In this document: one piece after another, positions 61,401-64,000 of the stretch
Layout of the letters: the number at the start of each line of letters is the position of its first letter
How positions within the stretch are numbered: the stretch's first letter is position 1
Source: Methanofollis aquaemaris
GTDB taxonomy: Archaea > Halobacteriota > Methanomicrobia > Methanomicrobiales > Methanofollaceae
Direction: 5' to 3'
Length of the DNA: 64,000 nt
Assembly (NCBI RefSeq): GCF_017357525.1
Contig: NZ_CP036172.1
Location: 1,090,561 to 1,154,560 of the forward strand
Translations under genes and position numbers: made by a program
The notes under the pieces: generated by a model
Databases searched by the model: none
Seen by the model: only the letters and a program-made list of their open reading frames with translations
Told to the model about the DNA's origin: nothing

Positions 61401-63767
61401 GCCGGGTGATCGATAGAAGAATGCGCCGCCGCCGTACACCGTGGCGTTGTTGCCGGTGAAGGTGGTGGCGGCGAGCGTGGCGTCATTGCATTCCTCGAAC
61501 CGTGCGCCCCCGCCGCCCCAGACCGCGGTGTTGTTGGTGAACCCGGTTCCCTCGACCAGGAGGTGGTCGACGTACCGGGCATGGAGGGCGCCGCCGCATG
61601 CGGAGGTCCCGTTCGCGGCGTTGTCGGCGAAGGTGCAGTTCGTTATGGTGAGGCGCTCCAGGTGGTTTCCTGAATCCCCGGTGGCGTTGATCGCGGCGCC
61701 GTTGCCGTCCACCCGGTTCCGCGAGATGTTGAGGTCACGGAAGGTGGCGTTGTCCGCGGTGACGGTGAAGGCCGGTGCGGTCTGCGAGATGTTGGTGATG
61801 AGCGGGCGGGCGGGCGAACCTTCCCACCGTTTGACCATCACGTTCGATGCGTTGATGACGACCCCGCTATCGTACGCGTGGCCTTCGACGCCCCAGATAT
61901 GGATGGTGTCGCCGGTGCCGATCTCAGGGATGGCGGAGATGGTGGTGACGTTCAGGTCGCCGCCGAACTTTGAAACATACCAGTCCATCGGGTGGATGAT
62001 CTTCGTGAGGGTGAGGTCGAGGGGGTCGTTCTCGTCGGGGGCGACGGTGATCCGCTTCTCGCCGGTGAAGAACCCCTCCTTGTGCACCGTGACCGTGTGG
62101 TTCCCGACCGGGAGGTAGAAGGGGTTGTCCGCGGTGCGGGTGGTGTTGGTGCCGTCGACGTAGACGAAGGCGCCGTCGGCGGCGGGGGTGGCGTTGATCT
62201 GCACCGTGCCGCCGTATATGAGCGGGAGGTGGTCGGTGCCGAAGGCGCCGAGGGACAGCGGTTGGTCGCAGATGCCGTCGAAGTCGGCGTCCGCAGCCCA
62301 CTCTGAGATGTTCTGCGCGGGATCCTGGAGCCAGAGGTTGCCGCCGAGGAAGGGCCCGCCGGCGATGTTGGTGCCGGGGGTGCGGGTGGTGTTGAGGGCG
62401 GCGGCGGAGGACATCATTGTTGCATGGATGTTGGTGGGGTTGTCGAAGCGGCAGTTGGTGATGTTGACGTTCATGGAATAGTAGTAGAAGAATGCGCCGC
62501 CGCCTTCGTAAGTTGCGGTGTTGCCGGTGAAGGTGTTGCCGGTGAGCGTGGCGCGCTTGCACTCCCCGAAGTATGCCCCGCCGCCGCCTTCGTCTGCGGT
62601 GTTGCCGGTGAAGGTGGTGTTGGTGAGCGTGGCGTGATGGCAAACATTAAAGTATGCCCCGCCGCCTTCGTTTGCGGTGTTGGCGGTGAAGGTGGTGCCG
62701 GTGAGCGTGGCGGCATAGCAGCCGTGGAATAATGCCCCGCCGCCGCCGTATGTTGCGGTGTTGCCGGTGAAGGTGGTGCCGGTGAGCGTGGCGCCAGTGC
62801 AAACACTGAAGTATGCCCCGCCGCCGTAGTCTGCGCTGTTGCCGGTGAACGCCGTCCCCTCGATCAGGATGTTGTCGACGTCCTGGGCAGAGAGCGCACC
62901 GCCGCTTGCTCCCTTCCCGGTCACCGTGTTCCCGGCAAAGGTGCAGTTCGTTATGGTGAGGCGCTGTAAGTAGCGTCTTGGAGTCCCGGTGGCGTTGATC
63001 CCGGCGCCGCCCTTACCGTTCAACTGGTTGTCGGAGATGTTGAGGTCGAGGAAGGTGGCGTTGTCGGCGGTGACGGTGAAGGCCGACGCGCCGGAGGTGC
63101 TGGTGATGAGCGGTTGCACCGGCGAACCCTCCCACCGTTTCACCGTCACGTTCGGTTTGTCGATGACGAACCCCCCCTCGTACGTATGCCCCTCCACGCC
63201 CCGGATGTGGATGGTGTCGCCCGCGTCGAGATCGGTGATATCCAGGAGACTGGAGACGTTCCCGGTGCCGGTCTTGGAGACGTACCAGTCCCTGGGGTGA
63301 CCGGAACCGTCGCCGTCCGCCAGGACGACCGCCGCCGGCGCGGGTGCGGCGGCGACGTTGATATCGACCGAAGAAGTGTTCGCGACCGACGCGCTCTCGT
63401 TGACGGCGGTGAGGCCGACGACGTGGGTGCCGGGTTCGAAGAACGTGTGATTGAAGGTCGATTCGTTCCCGACCGCCGCGACACCGTCGACCGTCCAGTT
63501 CCAGAGATCGACCGCGAGGCCCTGCACCGCAGCGGTGAACCTGACCGTCAGCGGCACCGTGCCGGCGGGCGGATCGGCGGCGAGCGAGAGGTTGAGCGCC
63601 GGAACGGTGGCGTTCGTGATGTTCGAAGGCGGTTCGAGTGGCGCCGTGGTTTCAGACGGGCCCGCGCCATCCTCGCCGCCGGCGACCGGCAGGACGAGAC
63701 AGAACAGGACCGCCAGTAAAACGATGAAAAGAGCTGCATTTTTTCGGAAGGGGGGCATTTTGTTCAT
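55344..63767 (-). CDS. Giant surface protein, paralogue with five beta-helix/PEGA units, 2807 aa
   Basis: A signal peptide (NAALFIVLLAVLFCLVLPVAGG) and PKD domain precede five beta-helix units starting near 63290, 61985, 60680, 59440 and 58300, each about 1.1-1.5 kb. Each ends in a DxDxDGICD-type loop and, except the last, a PEGA-like domain. Two PKD-type domains, a PGF-pre-PGF-like domain and the anchor TPFPTMLLVVGGAILLLLVAVAVWRTR follow. I chose the ATG at 63767 (MNKMPPF), with GAGGAGG before it. The unit number differs from the paralogues (3 and 2), which suggests gain and loss by recombination. Confidence 0.9.
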   Translation of the reverse strand: MNKMPPFRKNAALFIVLLAVLFCLVLPVAGGEDGAGPSETTAPLEPPSNITNATVPALNLSLAADPPAGTVPLTVRFTAAVQGLAVDLWNWTVDGVAAVGNESTFNHTFFEPGTHVVGLTAVNESASVANTSSVDINVAAAPAPAAVVLADGDGSGHPRDWYVSKTGTGNVSSLLDITDLDAGDTIHIRGVEGHTYEGGFVIDKPNVTVKRWEGSPVQPLITSTSGASAFTVTADNATFLDLNISDNQLNGKGGAGINATGTPRRYLQRLTITNCTFAGNTVTGKGASGGALSAQDVDNILIEGTAFTGNSADYGGGAYFSVCTGATLTGTTFTGNTATYGGGGALFHGCYAATLTGTTFTANTANEGGGAYFNVCHHATLTNTTFTGNTADEGGGGAYFGECKRATLTGNTFTGNTATYEGGGAFFYYYSMNVNITNCRFDNPTNIHATMMSSAAALNTTRTPGTNIAGGPFLGGNLWLQDPAQNISEWAADADFDGICDQPLSLGAFGTDHLPLIYGGTVQINATPAADGAFVYVDGTNTTRTADNPFYLPVGNHTVTVHKEGFFTGEKRITVAPDENDPLDLTLTKIIHPMDWYVSKFGGDLNVTTISAIPEIGTGDTIHIWGVEGHAYDSGVVINASNVMVKRWEGSPARPLITNISQTAPAFTVTADNATFRDLNISRNRVDGNGAAINATGDSGNHLERLTITNCTFADNAANGTSACGGALHARYVDHLLVEGTGFTNNTAVWGGGGARFEECNDATLAATTFTGNNATVYGGGAFFYRSPGPAVAGTTFTGNTAGTDSGGLCFWISPDPSVANATFTDNRARQYGGGAFFYESPNATVTATAFTGNTATDGGGASFRNSQNATVTDCRLDNPTNIHADSSPGAVLNGTYQRGTNIAGGPYLGGNLWLTDPEQNISECGADADYDGICDENLTLTNFGTDHLPLIYDLDRGTVQINATPADAFVSVDGTNTSRTAGNAFYLPVGEHMISVHKAGYLPGEETITVTAGENKTLDLNLREIIHPMDWYVSTISGNYTNISKIPDLGAGDTIHIWGVAGHTYDGGFVIDKPNVTVKRWEGSPVQPLITSADNTTSAFTVTADNATFLDLNISDNHLNYYQSRGAGINATGSSGKGNHLKRLTITNCTFAGNKMTGRETWGGALSAEYVDALLVEGTAFTGNSAVWGGGGAWFSGCDAATLTGTTFTGNTARDSGGGAWFQGCDDATLTGTTFSGNNARYGGGAYFMECHAATLTGTTFSGNNARYGGGAYFYYSDDATLTNCRFDNPTNIYAMDSFCATLNTTRTSGTNIAGGPYLGGNLWLQDPAQNISEWAADADFDGICDQPLKINCRGGGVFGTDHLPLMHGGGTVVINATPADAFVFINGTNTTRTADNPFYLPVGNHTISVHKAGYFPGEQTITVVPGENDPLDLTLTKIDHPMNWYVSTISGNYTTISAIPEIGTGDTVHVWGVEGHAYDSGVVIDKPDVTVKRWEGSPVQPLITSTSGASAFTVTADNATFLDLDISRNTLNDTNGAAINAVGTSGNPLQRLTITNCTFADNAVNGTNTDGGALSAEYVDALLVEGTAFTGNTASSDGGGAIFEFCTAATLTGTTFTANTAGDYGGGADFEFCTGATLTGTTFTDNTAASGGGAGFGGCTGATITNCRLDNPTNIHARGSTAVLNSTYASGTNIAGGPYLGGNLWLNDPAQNISECGKDADFDGICDGTLSTDLGTDELPLIYDLDRGTVVINATPADAFVSVDGANTTRTAGGAFYLPVGEHTVSVHKEGFFTCEQNINVTAGENDPLTFDLMESTHPIDWYVSTISGNFSSLQEIPEIGEGDTVHIWGVAGHAYEGGIVINASDVTIRQWEGSPVKPLITSTNHTAPAFTVTANNATFRGLDISGNCLDDDEGLGAGINATGSETDHLKRLTIADCTFAGNTVNGTGAGGGALSAGYVDDLLVERTAFTGNNATRYGGGARFLSCNDTVLADTAFTDNAARFGGGVQFLFCNDSVLTDTTVTGNRASSCGGGADFLYSHGPVTLAGTAFTDNTAANQGGGARFYIAEGSCATLTGTAFTDNSAGFGGGAYFAGSYRAALPAAVLAGATFVNNTAEKFGGGAYLVDCDAAMLTDLSFDGNSADDGGGAYFYQCDDATLNASAFTGNRAAHAGGAINVTGHCGSSKVPLQHFAIADCTFTGNAADGCGGALSARAVDNLSVERTVFAGNDAPVGGGTHLSWCNDTFVADCRFENPANIFAENSTGALNATRTRGTNIAGGPFLGGNLWLTDPAQNISEWGPDIDCDGICDQPSTIPGLGTDALPLATGGDRGTVLVRASAHGGFVHIDGTNTTRTADHFPAPAPRAMARAAAAPTPPSDAFFLPTGNHTVEIVGATTYGRATVNIPAGATERVIVEVGEVEIQGYAIPRQGLAPLNVTFDTGFTDPAPDRLTWTFGDDNESSPCYWPSHTYEKAGRYTATLTAAWGEGSDLVTLVRTVNLTVGMPAPSLHLSAVEGNAPFTLGINVSGDGMPERWHLDLGDGRTVEGASPAEINRSVTYENAGTYPLVLTVSTGAFTTITTGTVTVHAPPTTPSSESNSGHSPISAGSTGSIPAGESASMKMKGTGIYEVRVTAGEDIPKVMITIKKTGRPSGVDAPAGTVYEYDEVTLYHTTEDAIEEIVVSFGVPKTWLEEHGLEPADVALYRYDDDGWQPLPTSVDGEDETSRHFSARSPGFFLFAIGGEPSAVSTPVMTPAAAAETVETFVTSPPAGPTPADTPTPFPTMLLVVGGAILLLLVAVAVWRTR

Positions 63768-63864
63768 TTCAAGGCCTCCTCGGGAATCGAACGCCAGCAT
63801 CATCTCTCAGGAGACAAAGGCGTTCCCGTCGGGGGGTTCGGATTCTCGCGATTGAATTTTAGAT

Positions 63865-63875
63865 ATTATATATGT
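63865..63875 (-). promoter_or_regulatory. Promoter of the 2807-aa surface gene
   Basis: CATATATAAT with the same A-rich BRE lies 98 bases before the ATG. Beyond it (63876-64000) I see no gene. Confidence 0.65.
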
Positions 63876-64000
63876 TTTTGTTTTGAACTCGATTGGCCGC
63901 GGCGGACCGAAAAAAAGATCGATTCTTTGAGGATCGGGTAAAATTGATCCCGGTATCCGGGGGCGTCCGGATTGAGAATGCACTGGACCGAACAGAGGAA

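Noticed and set aside
44716-63767. CRISPR array, suggested by dense short repeats
   Set aside because: The repeats are in frame, have variable spacing, and encode the beta-helix rungs; no fixed spacer length or repeat exists.

Overview
The window reads as a high-GC euryarchaeal chromosome segment from a methanogen of the order Methanomicrobiales (Methanofollis/Methanoculleus type). The basis is the archaeal ribosomal proteins (S15, S3Ae, L11, L1, L10/P0, P1), archaeal SecE and Spt5/NusG, FtsZ, DtdA, KEOPS Pcc1, HypF, archaeal TATA promoters with GGTGA-type ribosome binding sites, and very large PKD/PEGA/beta-helix surface proteins. No genus was confirmed by a search.

Layout. 1-430: 3' end of a Cas4-like nuclease, then a repeat-rich spacer. 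914-3175: a minus-strand operon of an ACT-domain protein, TsaC (t6A synthesis) and a nucleotidyltransferase. 3411-7317: a minus-strand sulfur/thiamine group (aminotransferase-V/cysteine desulfurase homologue, small protein, ThiM, ThiE, small siroheme Fe-S protein). 7397-9627: a lipoprotein, a ferredoxin-fused aldo/keto reductase and tRNA-Gly(CCC). 9726-12456: S15 with a structured leader, DHH phosphoesterase, Pcc1 and S3Ae. 12863-15137: a bactofilin-like beta-solenoid protein, a methyltransferase-like protein and a small conserved protein. 15450-22947: two translationally coupled surface proteins, the second of 2097 aa (CARDB, PKD, DUF3344-like, PEGA). 23374-26697: an archaeal SF2 helicase and two regulators. 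26754-30365: HypF and small hypothetical genes. 30501-36248: the P1-L10-L1-L11-NusG-SecE-FtsZ-DtdA block on the minus strand. 36445-40091: two MoeA-type genes and a possible molybdenum-cofactor carrier. 40175-44510: a polysaccharide deacetylase, a GNAT/FemAB-like protein, an AMP-forming ligase, an acyl carrier protein and a holo-ACP synthase. 44716-63767: three tandem paralogous giant surface proteins (2092, 1257 and 2807 aa) with matching promoters.

The most interesting part is 40175-63767. A discrete acyl carrier protein with its own phosphopantetheinyl transferase and ligase is unusual in an archaeon, which makes isoprenoid rather than fatty-acid lipids. Beside a polysaccharide deacetylase and a GNAT-like protein, this recalls bacterial exosortase-associated exopolysaccharide loci. 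Next door lie three secreted giants that share a C-terminal Thr/Pro linker, a TPFP motif, one membrane helix and basic residues. I infer a cell-surface glycan-acylation or surface-anchoring locus, unproven. Also notable are the four-helix RNA-like leader upstream of S15, a hairpin over the L1 ribosome binding site, and a PKD domain interrupted by an inserted beta-sandwich-like domain.
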